From NCBI GenBank assembly GCA_038380435.1, contig JAWZYU010000034.1, forward strand, positions 38,750,901 through 38,814,900: a stretch of 64,000 nucleotides of DNA, in the 5' to 3' direction. This DNA comes from Ryuthela nishihirai. Lineage: Eukaryota; Arthropoda; Arachnida; Araneae; Heptathelidae. A model generated the notes under the pieces. It was given only the letters and a program-made list of their open reading frames with translations. It was not told where the DNA came from and searched no databases. Made by a program: the position numbers and the translations under genes. The number at the start of each line of letters is the position of its first letter. Position 1 is the stretch's first letter. Below are positions 58,701 through 64,000 of the stretch, one piece after another.

Positions 58701-58731
58701 GTCATGGAAACCCAAGTCACCACCCCGAGTG
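34684..58731 (+). CDS. CFAP97D1: CFAP97D-family ciliary protein gene (spans five coding exons)
   Basis: Exons: 34684-34786, 40785-40855, 44937-45055, 53617-53740, 58591-58731. They encode about 186 residues with consistent junction phases (1, 0, 2, 0) and GT/AG borders. The order of conserved pieces follows the CFAP97D family: TPANNLFLQRRWD at the N-terminus, DTNPPRTFMHLHLKPKKIQ, a helical stretch IHRDNQCLLEKI, then SLNRWKRQDE, QIQLRRILDTHPEYN and a C-terminal KYPSNWRELLKEE. Mammalian CFAP97D1 is needed for sperm flagellum axoneme stability. The products are small, mostly helical and lack catalytic motifs, so a structural role in the axoneme is likely. Introns are filled with SINEs and DNA transposons. 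Paralogue assignment (D1 versus D2) and the true 3' end are uncertain; further exons may follow. Confidence 0.88.
35450..36950. repeat. Diverged repeat pieces in intron 1
   Basis: Pieces near 35520-35730 (AAAAAGCCCCAAAAATAAA) resemble, in reverse, pieces at 36080-36260 and 36470-36640 (TTTTTGGGGCTTTTTTTATA). Those two resemble each other and the MITE at 43194-43770 (ATAATGTGGC, GAATTCAT, AATTGTAC). They are likely decayed members of that MITE family. A perfect YY1-type core (reverse of AAGATGGCGGC) is at 35369-35379, just upstream. Confidence 0.6.
36978..37350 (+). mobile_element. SINE-A, old diverged copy
   Basis: Head GGCTTGCTCAGTCGGTGTCGC, B box CAGGTTCGAGTC, then body and tail with many changes. 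Confidence 0.85.
37688..38335 (+). mobile_element. Old SINE-A interrupted by a younger SINE-A
   Basis: Head remnant at 37688-37776 (GGTAGCACGCCAGATTCGTA, body to GTCCGCCG), interruption, then tail from about 38187 (CACGTTAAATAACACGC) to 38335. Confidence 0.82.
37777..38169 (-). mobile_element. SINE-A nested in an old SINE-A
   Basis: Young full copy in reverse. The A-box region has lost one base (CGCGCTACCACTGAGCC). The TSD is not clear. Confidence 0.92.
38632..38727 (-). mobile_element. SINE-B 3' fragment
   Basis: Reverse tail-to-middle piece (CAGCAGCTGCTTGCCACAGA to GGACCTCAGCAGAAA). The tRNA head is missing. Confidence 0.85.
38728..39660. other. AT-rich intronic stretch
   Basis: Part of CFAP97D intron 1. 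No repeat or exon recognised. Poly-A/T runs are frequent. Confidence 0.5.
39664..39940 (+). mobile_element. SINE-A, deleted old copy
   Basis: Head present (GTGGCTCAGTCGCTAGCGC), but the B-box region is deleted (AATTTGCTGCTCCATCTCC). Body and a shortened tail follow. Confidence 0.85.
39942..40378. repeat. Inverted repeat flanking a SINE-A
   Basis: Left arm 39942-39969 and right arm 40355-40378 are reverse complements (CTATTGCTC...TTGGATTTTCAGGGG), except for a 4-nt insert ATAC on the left. A reverse SINE-A fills the loop. Flanks of a normal insertion would be direct repeats. Confidence 0.85.
39970..40345 (-). mobile_element. SINE-A inside an inverted repeat
   Basis: Nearly full copy; a 17-bp loss (GGAACAGATGG) removes the GCTGTTGGGAGACA piece. 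Preceded by a G-run of 12. Confidence 0.92.
40785..40855 (+). CDS. CFAP97D1: CFAP97D exon 2
   Basis: Acceptor TTTCCATTATAG|TG, donor ATTCAG|GTAAGT. Encodes V-K-A-E-T-D then TNPPRTFMHLHLKPKKIQ, the most conserved part of the family (…VDTxxPxTxxHLxLKxxKLQ). Length 71 nt, entering in phase 1 and leaving in phase 0. Confidence 0.9.
41275..41516. mobile_element. Tc1-like MITE with both ends
   Basis: The left end TACAGTGCCCTACCAAAATA and the reverse complement of the right end (ACTGCCCTAATAAATTATTA) form imperfect inverted repeats of about 50 bp that share ATGTCAATGG and CTAA. The TA at the left border fits a Tc1/mariner target. Non-coding. Confidence 0.72.
41560..41810 (-). mobile_element. SINE-A tail remnants
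   Basis: Three degenerate pieces of the reverse tail (GTGGGCTAAATGACCAAGTC, AGGCTAAATGGATAGGTGAC, TGGTCAAAATGATTAGGTCA). This is an old tandem tail array decayed by mutation. Confidence 0.65.
41814..42172 (+). mobile_element. SINE-A, moderately old copy
   Basis: Head GGGGATGGCTCAGTTGGTAGC with intact B box, short deletions in the body, and one tail module. Confidence 0.92.
42285..42600 (+). pseudogene. Tc1-like transposase N-terminal remnant
   Basis: Broken frames read ELRGKSRNTISRVCGEWQRC and, one frame over, RKTAAAVHQLREI. They recall the paired-type DNA-binding region of Tc1-like transposases (…S.STVSRVWR.W...; R.R.TT..EDR...). No catalytic region remains. The match is weak and from pattern only. 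Confidence 0.4.
42775..43158 (-). mobile_element. SINE-A, full length, with TSD
   Basis: Flanked by TATTCTAGAG (42765-42774 and 43159-43168). One tail module. Confidence 0.95.
43194..43770. mobile_element. MITE with CCGCAGACACCCTGCT ends
   Basis: A perfect 16-bp terminal inverted repeat (43201-43216 and 43748-43763) extends to 23 bp with two mismatches (TGAANNTCCGCAG). The interior is AT-rich and non-coding, and resembles the repeat pieces at 36080-36700. No clear target duplication. The superfamily is not assigned. Confidence 0.75.
43771..44356. other. AT-rich intronic stretch
   Basis: Within CFAP97D intron 2. No recognisable feature. Confidence 0.5.
44357..44769 (-). mobile_element. SINE-A, old copy with small internal duplication
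   Basis: Reverse copy with a short local repeat (AACCCACTTTCTCTGAGCCC, ACTTTCCC) in the tail. The head is diverged (GGATTCGAACCTGGG). Confidence 0.9.
44937..45055 (+). CDS. CFAP97D1: CFAP97D exon 3
   Basis: Acceptor GCTTTCAG|GCAG, donor CAAAAG|GTAAGG. Encodes AEQDRLSKIHRDNQCLLEKI followed by GAVMRGPGSFDNHNYYEPK, a helical segment predicted to be charged and coiled-coil-like, then the glycine turn typical of the family. 119 nt, phase 0 in and 2 out. Confidence 0.9.
45150..45505 (-). mobile_element. SINE-A, old copy
   Basis: Reverse copy with a hairpin-like duplication in the tail (CCAAGGTCATCTTGTGACCTTGG, 20-odd nt) and lost body pieces. Head ends at CCATCCCCGCCC. Confidence 0.88.
45888..46817. 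mobile_element. Inverted-repeat element of the Tc1-like MITE family
   Basis: The left end CCATGTTATGTCAATAGCAA (45888) and the right end, reading inward on minus from 46817, share about 45 bp including CAGAACTCAG. The subterminal sequence AATGTGACTGAAG...AAAGAT is shared with the copy at 54856. A 61-codon minus frame inside is not recognised. Confidence 0.62.
46858..47459 (+). mobile_element. 602-bp deleted mariner-type element
   Basis: Flanked by TA. Terminal inverted repeats of about 84 bp are nearly perfect (CAGGGTGATTCAAAACTTAT...). The interior keeps only the C-terminal part of the transposase. Confidence 0.92.
47020..47264 (+). pseudogene. Transposase C-terminal remnant (DD41D-type mariner relative)
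   Basis: LPPRSPDLSPMDFFLWGA carries the third catalytic aspartate. A frameshift near 47085 then leads into VYETPVDSEMDLVARI and the C-terminus FEHLL, ending at 47264. The rest of the protein is deleted. It is clearly related to the intact transposase next door. Confidence 0.85.
47473..48962 (-). mobile_element. 1490-bp mariner-type element, near complete
   Basis: TA on both sides (47471-47472 and 48963-48964). Terminal inverted repeats of about 78 bp (CAGGGTGATTCAGAATTCAT...GGTGGGGAGG). It carries one transposase on the minus strand. Only 13 bp separate it from the deleted relative at 46858. Confidence 0.95.
47686..48744 (-). CDS. DD41D-type Tc1/mariner transposase
   Basis: An open frame of 352 codons. 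Residues 1-50 match the N-terminal DNA-binding region known as DUF4817 (ADMHVTYGAAGE...FPNRRVP), followed by a helix-turn-helix around 65-115. Catalytic aspartates are D153 (LFTDEALF), D244 (FQHDGAPAHF) and D286 (SPDLSPIDFF). I count 41 residues between the last two, hence DD41D. The first codon of this frame is GTG. A plausible native ATG (48758) lies just upstream, out of frame by one base, so this copy may not make a full protein. It would cut and paste elements with matching ends such as the one that contains it. Confidence 0.92.
   Translation of the reverse strand: MECADMHVTYGAAGERCLRARQLYAARFPNRRVPQHQMFSRIHRQLRETGSFAASNVNRGRRRSAQTVAVEEAVLQEIEEQPGASTRGMARQFGISQATAWRILHDEGLHPFHLQRVQLLAADDHPKRVIFCQWFMQRTAVDPNFPTYVLFTDEALFTREGVLNTHNWHVWAHQNPHGTRPGAAQQRFAVNVWTGIVGDCLLGPYLLPSRLDGAKYLTFLQTVLPDLLNEVPDGSLRRMWFQHDGAPAHFANAVRAYLRRQFGGQWIGRGGPVSWPPRSPDLSPIDFFVWGAMKNMVYETPVDSAMDLVARISVAASNIREMPGIFHRVRLSMQRRCESCILAHGRQFEHLL
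49062..49449 (-). mobile_element. SINE-A, full length
   Basis: Complete reverse copy. It ends CCACCCCGCCCC, one C shorter than usual. The TSD is not clear. Confidence 0.93.
49450..50370. other. Intronic stretch, no feature recognised
   Basis: Within CFAP97D intron 3. Open frames of about 70 codons show no similarity that I recognise. Confidence 0.45.
50373..51007 (-). mobile_element. 635-bp internally deleted mariner
   Basis: TA on both sides (50371-50372 and 51008-51009). Ends CGAGGGTAAGTCAAAAAGTA and, in reverse, CGGGGATGTCAGAAAGTAAG form inverted repeats of about 28 bp. The interior is coding remnant only. Confidence 0.9.
50540..50880 (-). pseudogene. Mariner transposase N-terminal half plus C-terminal scrap
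   Basis: The frame at 50647-50880 contains EIRAISRFMWAKKIQPMDHR and QLVRNWCRDFEND. This matches the N-terminal helix-turn-helix of Mos1/SETMAR-type mariner transposases (…RAVIRFLxxxG…W…F..GR). The catalytic core is deleted. A short C-terminal piece (RQELVAFFYRQGFDKLIDLY) follows in another frame. Confidence 0.8.
51010..52260. other. Unassigned, partly GC-rich intronic stretch
   Basis: About 51270-51468 has hAT-like ends (CAGCGATTCTCATTTGCG and, in reverse, CTCAGTTCTCATTATT) without a matching 8-bp duplication. The 149-codon frame at 51536-51985 and its surroundings up to 52250 are GC-richer but match nothing I know. Possibly an old retroelement. Confidence 0.35.
52261..53616. other. AT-rich intronic stretch
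   Basis: No exon or classified repeat. Contains a small hairpin (CCACGTAATAAAATTACGTG, 52274-52294) and an imperfect inverted repeat at about 53124-53188 (TCTCATAGATCATTGGTTGA). Confidence 0.5.
53617..53740 (+). CDS. CFAP97D1: CFAP97D exon 4
   Basis: Acceptor TCTAATTTAG|C, donor GTTTTTG|GTTAGT. Encodes SLNRWKRQDEMVHTAYGNQI then QLRRILDTHPEYNHNKFEDEFL. This corresponds to the conserved SLNRxxRxxEL...NQxILxRLxxxxPxY region of CFAP97D proteins. 124 nt, phase 2 in and 0 out. Confidence 0.92.
54216..54752. mobile_element. piggyBac-like MITE, copy 2
   Basis: TTAA at 54216-54219 and 54749-54752; 537 bp, differing from copy 1 (903-1439) at only a few positions. Ends CCCTTTCACGACCA and CCCTTTCAGGACCAT. 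It sits in CFAP97D intron 4. Confidence 0.9.
54856..55190. mobile_element. Tc1-like MITE, left-end copy
   Basis: Begins CACTGTCCTACCAAAATATT after TA and shares TATGTCAATGG, GTGACTGAAG and CAATATTCGTTAAG with other members here. The right end is not visible before the SINE fragment. Confidence 0.65.
55203..55765 (+). mobile_element. Two 5'-truncated SINE-A pieces in tandem
   Basis: Piece one (55203-55470) starts in the body at TAGGGGACACCGATGGGC. Piece two (55471-55765) starts at GGCTGAATCAGCCACGAGAT and is more diverged. Neither has a full head. Confidence 0.88.
55897..55941. repeat. 15-bp perfect inverted repeat
   Basis: GGTACATGAAGTGAC (55897-55911) and its exact reverse complement (55927-55941) with a 15-nt loop. 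Confidence 0.85.
55942..56416. other. Unassigned, with a tRNA-like head fragment
   Basis: About 56318-56385 contains TGATCCAGTCGATAG and GGTTTCGAACCCCC, resembling degenerate A and B boxes of another tRNA-derived SINE. Otherwise featureless. Confidence 0.45.
56417..57152 (+). mobile_element. SINE-A, old, with three tail modules
   Basis: Head GAGGTTGGCTCGGTCGGTAGC with a B box changed to GGTTCCAGTCC. Modules restart at GGAGAGTCATACAC (56619), GGAGAGCCATACCC (56792) and GGACAGCCATACCC (56958). The join is GTGCTGCT|GGAGAG, different from the 169-bp arrays elsewhere. Confidence 0.9.
57153..57560. other. AT-rich intronic stretch
   Basis: No feature recognised. Confidence 0.5.
57573..57758. repeat. 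Three consecutive hairpins
   Basis: Hairpin 1: arms 57573-57590 / 57595-57612, 18 bp with one mismatch, 4-nt loop. Hairpin 2: 57644-57671 / 57682-57709, 28 bp perfect, 10-nt loop. Hairpin 3: 57709-57722 / 57745-57758, 14 bp perfect. Hairpins 1 and 3 use SINE-A-like sequence (GTTAAAGAACA, CAGCTGTTAGGAGA), so they formed within a decayed SINE. Confidence 0.9.
57960..58456 (-). mobile_element. SINE-A, very old, with internal hairpin and CA/T tracts
   Basis: Reverse tail (TGAGCGGCAGTTTTTTCACA) to a recognisable head ending ACTGAGCCAAGTTCAGCCCC. The middle is disrupted by a hairpin at 58190-58232 and by CACACACA and T-run tracts (58251-58278). Confidence 0.82.
58190..58232. repeat. 16-bp perfect inverted repeat
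   Basis: GGACGCTGTCCATTCC (58190-58205) and its exact reverse complement (58217-58232), 11-nt loop. The left arm is original SINE-A body; the right arm looks like a copied-back strand. Confidence 0.88.
58591..58731 (+). CDS. CFAP97D1: CFAP97D exon 5
   Basis: Acceptor CTCGTTGCAG|ATAC. Encodes IHQKYKANILKYPSNWRELL then KEEQQLRMEIRRALMGKSWK and PKSPPRV. The NILKYPSNW piece matches the C-terminal motif of invertebrate CFAP97D proteins. I end it at GAGTG|GTAAAG (58731). Without that donor the frame continues to a stop at 58807-58809 through a hairpin, adding about 25 unrelated residues. Either this is the last exon or later exons lie beyond what I can identify. Confidence 0.82.
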
Positions 58732-58753
58732 GTAAAGTTTATTTGGTTCTTTC

Positions 58754-58787
58754 ATATCAAAGGTATGAAAGAACATACCTTTGATAT
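58754..58787. repeat. 14-bp perfect inverted repeat after exon 5
   Basis: ATATCAAAGGTATG (58754-58767) and its exact reverse complement (58774-58787), 6-nt loop, overlapping a second small inverted repeat (TTCTTTCATA / TATGAAAGAA). Confidence 0.85.
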
Positions 58788-59082
58788 CATTCTTCATAAG
58801 GCACTTTAAGCACTCGCTTGAGAGGCGCCTGTATTCTAATGTTAAATATTATTTATTCAAGTGAAAAAAAAGATCCTTTTCCAAAATTATCTTTAAGATT
58901 GTTATTTTTTGAGTAAAAACTACTTACTAGGATCCATGGTTCAATGTGCGCTCTCTCTTAGCACTCCAAAGCGTACTTTTAAAGAAATATAATTTGTTTG
59001 TTCAGAGAACAAAAAGCGAGGTAGAAAATATTTAAAAATGAACGCTTTGATTTATATATGTCATTGCATACTGAGTGTTTTT

Positions 59083-59128
59083 TATTATTTATTTATTTAT
59101 TTATTTATTTATTCATTCATTTATTTGT
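59083..59128. repeat. TTTA microsatellite
   Basis: About ten TTTA units with ATTC variants. Confidence 0.95.
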
Positions 59129-59409
59129 GCTCACGAAAGATCAAAAATCTAATAACAGCATTCACATACAAAGAAAATATACGTTCAGTTTCATTATACT
59201 ATTTAATATTACAGTACTTTTTTATGGAATTTGGATACGAAACCCTATTATTCATTTTCGTTAAAATCTTGCACCCATTTTGATTACATTATATTTTTCT
59301 TTAGGTTGCAAAATGCATAATTCAAAATTATATGTTTCAATGAAAAATCGGAAAAGGTATTACTACCTGAAAATCTTGTGGCAGCAATCTGCTACATACA
59401 TAACACCAA

Positions 59410-59765
59410 AATCTTCAAGCAACCATGGCTGGTGAACAGAGGACAACCGGATTGTGCATTTTATTTGACCATATTAGTCTATCCAGAGCTACTGCTGTTG
59501 CATTTGGCCATTGCTGACCAGTTTTAACAAGGTCGTGTTTGACATTGTTCACCCATCAAATTCTAGGTCTCCCTATTTTTCTGAGGCCTTTAGATACACT
59601 GTCTTAATTGTATTCACTAATTTGTAGTGCTATAAACTAGTAACATGCATGGCCAAACCAACACAGTCTCTGCTTACACAAGAAACTGTTCAACCGCATT
59701 TTATGATTCCTTTGTCTAACCTCATCATTGCTCACATTGTCATACCAACTAATAACTTTTAGATG
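59410..59765 (-). pseudogene. LINE ORF2 C-terminal remnant
   Basis: Read on minus: VSNDEVRQRNHKM, KQRLCWFGHA, SKGLRKIGRPRI, then WVNNVKHDLVKTGQQW and VALDRLIWS. This is the standard C-terminal pattern of non-LTR retrotransposon reverse transcriptases (…RxLxWFGHxxR…GRPxxxWxDxVxxDLxxxG…ALDRxxW…). At least three in-frame stops show it is dead. The upstream catalytic domain is absent. The clade is not assigned. Confidence 0.82.
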
Positions 59766-59768
59766 TAT

Positions 59769-59885
59769 ATGCCTATTATGTTTGTCTCATGTTGCAGCAG
59801 TGCCTATTATGTTTATCTCATGTTGCAGCAGTGCCTATTATGTTTGTCTTATGTTGCAGCAGTGCCTATTATGTTTGTCACATCA
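59769..59885. repeat. 31-bp minisatellite, about 3.8 units
   Basis: Unit TGCCTATTATGTTTGTCTCA plus TGTTGCAGCAG. It starts exactly where the LINE remnant loses its match. Unrelated in sequence to the large 31-bp satellite. Confidence 0.92.
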
Positions 59886-60764
59886 CCTTTATCTGTTACA
59901 CAACTCCAAGATAACTACACTGAGAAATTGTTCAAACTGCAGCCATTCGAAAGAATTGGAGACATCAATTTTCATCACTTAGTTGTTTTTTTAGCAAATA
60001 CTTACTTTATTACGAGTCTCATCAACAGCCTAATGAAAAAGTTCAACTCGTCAACATTATTTGCCAAAAAAAAGAGAAATCATCAGGGTAATTAAAACCT
60101 CAATAAATATCAAATCTCGGTGTCTGGTATCAAAAGTATATAAAATAAACACTTTTACCATTGATAATGATGTAGAAAATGTTTGATATAATGAGTTGAA
60201 ATTTATTACTGAATAAGAAATGTTGTTTTAACAGTTTCTATATTATCAGAATAACATATTTAATAAATGTGTAAATAGTAGGAAAAGTCATAATGTCCTT
60301 AAGAATAGTTGTATCACAATATTTTATTTCCTGATGCACAATTTACACAAAAAATTAGTCATTTTATGTAAAATAAATTAATATTTTTAATAATTATTAA
60401 TCAAATTATCAAACAATAACACTAGACAACAAATTGAAACTTTTTTATAACATTGGTTAAATAGGATGTTTTTAACTAATTTTGATGTGCTGAATTCAAA
60501 TATGGCTGTGAGAAATTTGCAGCACGTAACAGTTTTTTTTTTTTAAATTGTTGATGTATTTCAATGAATACGCATATCTAGGAAATGAATAGAAATGTGA
60601 CTATTTTATTAAATTGCAACTGAAAACTCATTAATTGCATGATTACAGTGAAATTTTTAGAAACATCATAGTTATAGAACACTGAATATAAAGCAACAAA
60701 TGAAATAATATTGAAACGCAAAATAAGAAAACATGGGTAAGGATCTTTTATATTTACAAGAAAT
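59886..60764. other. AT-rich stretch, no gene seen
   Basis: No sustained frame or repeat recognised. Confidence 0.5.
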
Positions 60765-61900
60765 TCATTTTTGTCTTTTATGTGCTGAGGTATCCTCCTT
60801 TTGCAAGAACCAACAGTAGTCACCCATCATTGCTGGGTCCCACCTGTCTTGGTATTTCTCCTCCACGGTTCGGATATCCTGGTGAAATCTTTCCCCTTAC
60901 TCATCACTAAGAGCTCTAAAGTTCTTGGGAAAGATATGCGAGTGGAAGAAATGGATCTTCAAAGACATTCGGCAGCCAAGATTTCCATAGTTTTTGAGAT
61001 CTTGAATGAGCTGATGGTAGTTTTCCACTTTGTGATTCCCCAGAAAACCCTGGACCACAGATGTGAAGGATTTCTATGCAGTGCGCTCCTTCATATTCAG
61101 TTTTTCTTCGAAGATAGTATCATTCAATAGCCTCCTGATCTGAGGACCAACAAAGATGCCTTCTTTGAGTTTGGCATCACTTAGTTTTGGAAATTTTTCC
61201 TTCAAGTGCAAAATCCCTTTACCAGTTTTGTCCATAGCCTTTACAAGGTTTTTCATAAGCCCCAGTTTGATGTGTGGTGGTGGGAGCAGATTATCGGAGG
61301 GGTCAACTAGAGGCTTATACCTCACATTACTCTTTCCACGAATGCAAACATCTCTTTTGGGCCAGTCTTTTGTGGTGTTCCTTTCTGGCCCTACTGTCCC
61401 ACAAACGCAGAAAACAGCAAAATATTTTGATGCCCGAGCAAGAGAGATATGACTGTTAGATCACCACATATTGCCCACTTAAACTTGTCATATTTTTATA
61501 ACAGCGAGTATTTTGTTTCCATGCTTTCATAAGTTTTCTTCATTTCCACAGGATGTATCACTGGAATGGAAGGTTTTTGGTTTCCTTTATGCAAAAGGAC
61601 AGTTTTTAAGCTTAATTTTGACGAATCTATAAATAGACGCCATTCCTTAGGGTCGTGGGTTGATCCATTTTCTTCCATCAGCCCTGAAATATCTGTTCAG
61701 AAACACAAACCATCTTGCAACTTGTAGTAAGTAGATAAAACCAAATTTCTCTTTCTGAATAGAGAAACTCTGGTACCCTTGACCAGAAGATTCCACTCTT
61801 GAAGTCTTGAGCCTAAAACCTCAGCTTGTTTGGAAAGTCCTAGGTCTCGAACAAGATCATTTAGTTCATTTTGCTGAATCAGATGAGGCTCGTCTAACTT
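60765..61900 (-). pseudogene. Decayed copy of an uncharacterised arthropod protein family
   Basis: Minus strand, starting near 61898 with DEPHLIQQNELNDLVRDLGL, then LGSRLQEWNLLVKGTRVSLF, HDPKEWRLFIDSSKLSLK, KDWPKRD, LPPPHIKLGLMKNLVKAMDK, EGIFVGPQIRRLLND, FLGNHKVENY, MSLKIHFFHSH, GERFHQDI and DYCWFLQKED, ending at a TGA at 60765. From memory this order fits a widespread family of unknown function found in many arthropod (and some cnidarian) genomes, often in many copies. At least four in-frame stops (after LCF, KYSLL, ERTA and LSDE) and frameshifts near 61340-61500 show it is broken. No introns are visible, so it may be a retrocopy or part of a mobile element. Confidence 0.78.
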
Positions 61901-61933
61901 TTAGGGGTGTATGTAGGATCAGGATCTGTATGT

Positions 61934-62080
61934 GCCCTACCAAAACTTTTGGTAGGGTAGTATTTATACACTGCCGTACCAAAATGTTAGACAATTTCCT
62001 TATGAAATTTCAATAATGAAGTTTTTTTTTTTTCAGTTTCAGTAATGAAACTGAAAAGTGAAGAAATGCTGACTTATCAA
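61934..62080. mobile_element. Tc1-like MITE fragment
   Basis: CACTGCCGTACCAAAATGTT at 61970 matches the terminal repeat of the family (CAGTGCCCTACCAAAATATT). Just before it a hairpin CCCTACCAAAACTTTTGGTA carries the same motif twice in opposite directions. Confidence 0.6.
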
Positions 62081-62155
62081 ACTCAGTATTGATGTTAAAC
62101 CGATCGCTTCAAACCTTACCATCTCTCACATGCATCTCATTGTTATTAAATAGAG

Positions 62156-62436
62156 CATCCCGGATCTAGAAAAAATTCTAGAGTGGAGGGGGAGAAGAGA
62201 CACAATAGAGCCAGAAAAATATAAAAGAGCTGGCCAAGAGACTAGTTTCTAATGCATTATAACATTTCTCTCCCTTCGTTTTACAGGTCTTAAAATTTTT
62301 TCTTAAAAAAAATAGATGAAATATAAATAAGTTTAATAATTATTTTACCTCTATTCCATTATTAGAATTCTGAAAGGAGAGGAGGAAAATGTCCTCCCCC
62401 TTCCTTTCCTCTAGATCCGGCCCTGAAATGAAGTAA
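62156..62436. mobile_element. Possible MITE with CCGGATCTAG ends
   Basis: Left CATCCCGGATCTAG and right, in reverse, CAGGGCCGGATCTAGAGG. Ends are imperfect and no TSD is visible. Confidence 0.35.
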
Positions 62437-64000
62437 TCATTATATTAACCAATTATTTTTAGAAACTGCTAATCGCAGGTTTTTGAAACTAATAATTTCT
62501 CAAGAATCGGGATGTAAAATATTTAATCTATGCATCCCCTATCACTTGTGAACTCACAGTTTCAGCTCGAAATTTCCCATCAACCCAATTCTTAATTCTA
62601 TTAATCACGATGTAAATAACATTACCTGAAACACAAAGTAAACTGTATTATCAATTGAACTGCTATCGCCTTTTTTGTAATATAAGGATAATAATAACTT
62701 TATTAACATTCTCAAGAACCACAGCTTCATAAAAAAATATTAAAGTATCATTCAACCGTGTGACAATAGAAGCATTCCCAACCCTATTTGTTTAAGTAGT
62801 AATTTCATATGCCCCTGGGGTTTTATGTAATTTTTAATTTTCACACAGTCAAATTAACTTCAGATTGTGATATATGACGAAATTTAAAGCCAGTAATGCA
62901 TCTACATTGCAAAAATAGGACACAACCACATTTTTCAGATCCACTAACCACATTTTTCAGATCCTCTGTCATGATCCGATGACCTTTGCCATGCCAAACA
63001 GTTCACCATCTGTGTTGGTACTCACCATCTGCAGAGTACTCACCAATAACATGCAGGTCGCTTGGAAAAAGGGTGAGGAGAAAACTGCAAGCATCATCTG
63101 TGCCTAAGGGGTCAGCCCCCCAAGCCTCGGACAGTTAGGAGCACCGTATCACGGCTGCTTGGCATTTCAACCACTGGGTGGCCTGCGGCCAAATACCCTC
63201 TGCCAATTTGTACGGTTGCTGGCCTTTCACTGTGCCAGTCCACTTTCCTGTTTGACATCTGCACCCACAGCAAATTTAGCACATGGACATGATGATAAGA
63301 GGGGCGAGGCCCACTTTACAAAGAGGTCCAGGTTATGATGAGAAATGTTAAAGAAGAAGGCTGCTTGGCAGTGGCTAACAGAGGTCACGTGAGCGGAAGT
63401 GACCAGAGGGGGAGAAGAAAGGAAGAAGACGGGCAGGCTGCAGCCTTGAGGGGGAAAAGGGGACACAGGGACTAGGCGTCGCAGCCAAGAGGACAGTGGG
63501 GGAAGTATGCTTGGCTCGGAGAGATGGAGCGCATTGTCTTTGTCGAGGAACGGCGTCAATAATTGCCAAAGCTCGTAGCATCCTGTAAGCAGAAAGTGTT
63601 TTGTATGTTATATGCTGGATGTAATAGTCTGTAGTATTAAACATCGGTTAAGTTTATCCAGTACCAGTGTCGGTAGTCCACTCATTCCTGATTCCGTGTA
63701 TGCTCGAGAACCCTTTGTTCCGGACTGAAGTGTCGGCGCACCGAGGTAACGGTAGCGGCTGACAGCCAGGAGAGACCACCGCAACATCCTCTTTCAAATG
63801 CTCTACTAAATTTTTCATCGCAAAAATCTCACCTTCAGTATCTTTCTACATATATCCCTCAACCCCTTTACATTAGTCTGTTTTTACCACACAAAACATT
63901 TACTCTCTGGTACAATTAGGTGTTTTGCTGTATAGCTTCTTTCTTTGCTTTGTTAGACAAGCTATTTAAGCCAAAGATTCCTGTTAGCTTTTAACTGATC
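62437..64000. other. Unassigned, GC-rich in 63050-63790
   Basis: 62440-63000 is AT-rich with a direct repeat (AACCACATTTTTCAGATCC twice near 62920-62960). About 63050-63790 is GC-richer, with a purine-rich run (63400-63500) and an ATTAAA followed by ACATCGG near 63634. Frames up to 110 codons on minus are not recognised. A solo LTR or an untranslated exon are possibilities; nothing is proven. Confidence 0.3.

Overview
This window is eukaryotic, almost certainly from an arthropod with a large, repeat-rich, AT-rich genome. The signs are a split gene with 4-9 kb introns, tRNA-derived SINEs, TA-flanked mariner-type elements, TTAA-flanked piggyBac-type miniature elements, kilobase satellites, and no operon-like coding. 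The species cannot be fixed from sequence alone.

One cellular gene is well supported: a plus-strand CFAP97D-type (ciliary/flagellar) gene with five coding exons at 34684-34786, 40785-40855, 44937-45055, 53617-53740 and 58591-58731. The splice phases agree across all four introns. An acceptor-like AG just before the start codon suggests an upstream untranslated exon. About 30 kb upstream, in a GC-richer stretch with no recognised gene (about 4.73-5.2 kb), lie three RFX X-box-like sites. X-boxes are the classic promoter element of ciliary genes, so this may be the gene's distal promoter or that of another ciliary gene. This pairing is the most interesting lead here.

Most of the rest is repeats. 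SINE-A (about 390 bp; tRNA-like head with A and B boxes, about 169-bp 3' module, CCCAA-type tail) occurs in some 50 pieces on both strands, about a dozen with clear target-site duplications. Its 3' module is often tandemly amplified (2.7-3.7, 8.5, 19.6-20.1, 23.6-24.1, 24.8-25.3, 28.2-28.8 and 56.6-57.1 kb). SINE copies are nested in one another at 2.4, 10.5, 21.6, 22.6 and 37.8 kb. SINE-B (Ser/Leu-type A box) has five pieces.

A block at 11.7-19.2 kb holds three tandem arrays: a 42-bp minisatellite, a 31-bp satellite with 93- and 248-bp higher-order periods, and a nearly homogeneous 28-bp satellite that seems to have expanded inside the 31-bp one.

DNA transposons: a 1490-bp mariner-type element with a DD41D transposase beside a 602-bp deletion derivative (46.9-49.0 kb), a 635-bp deleted mariner (50.4-51.0 kb), a 73-bp element that is nearly all terminal repeat (34.2 kb), two 537-bp piggyBac-like MITEs (0.9 and 54.2 kb), a MITE with perfect 16-bp inverted ends (43.2 kb) and a Tc1-like MITE family. 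LINE reverse-transcriptase remnants lie at 24.2 and 59.4-59.8 kb, and a decayed copy of an uncharacterised arthropod protein at 60.8-61.9 kb. Short perfect inverted repeats recur in the window, especially at 57.57-57.76 kb. Most long open frames are translations of SINE-A or the satellites, not genes.
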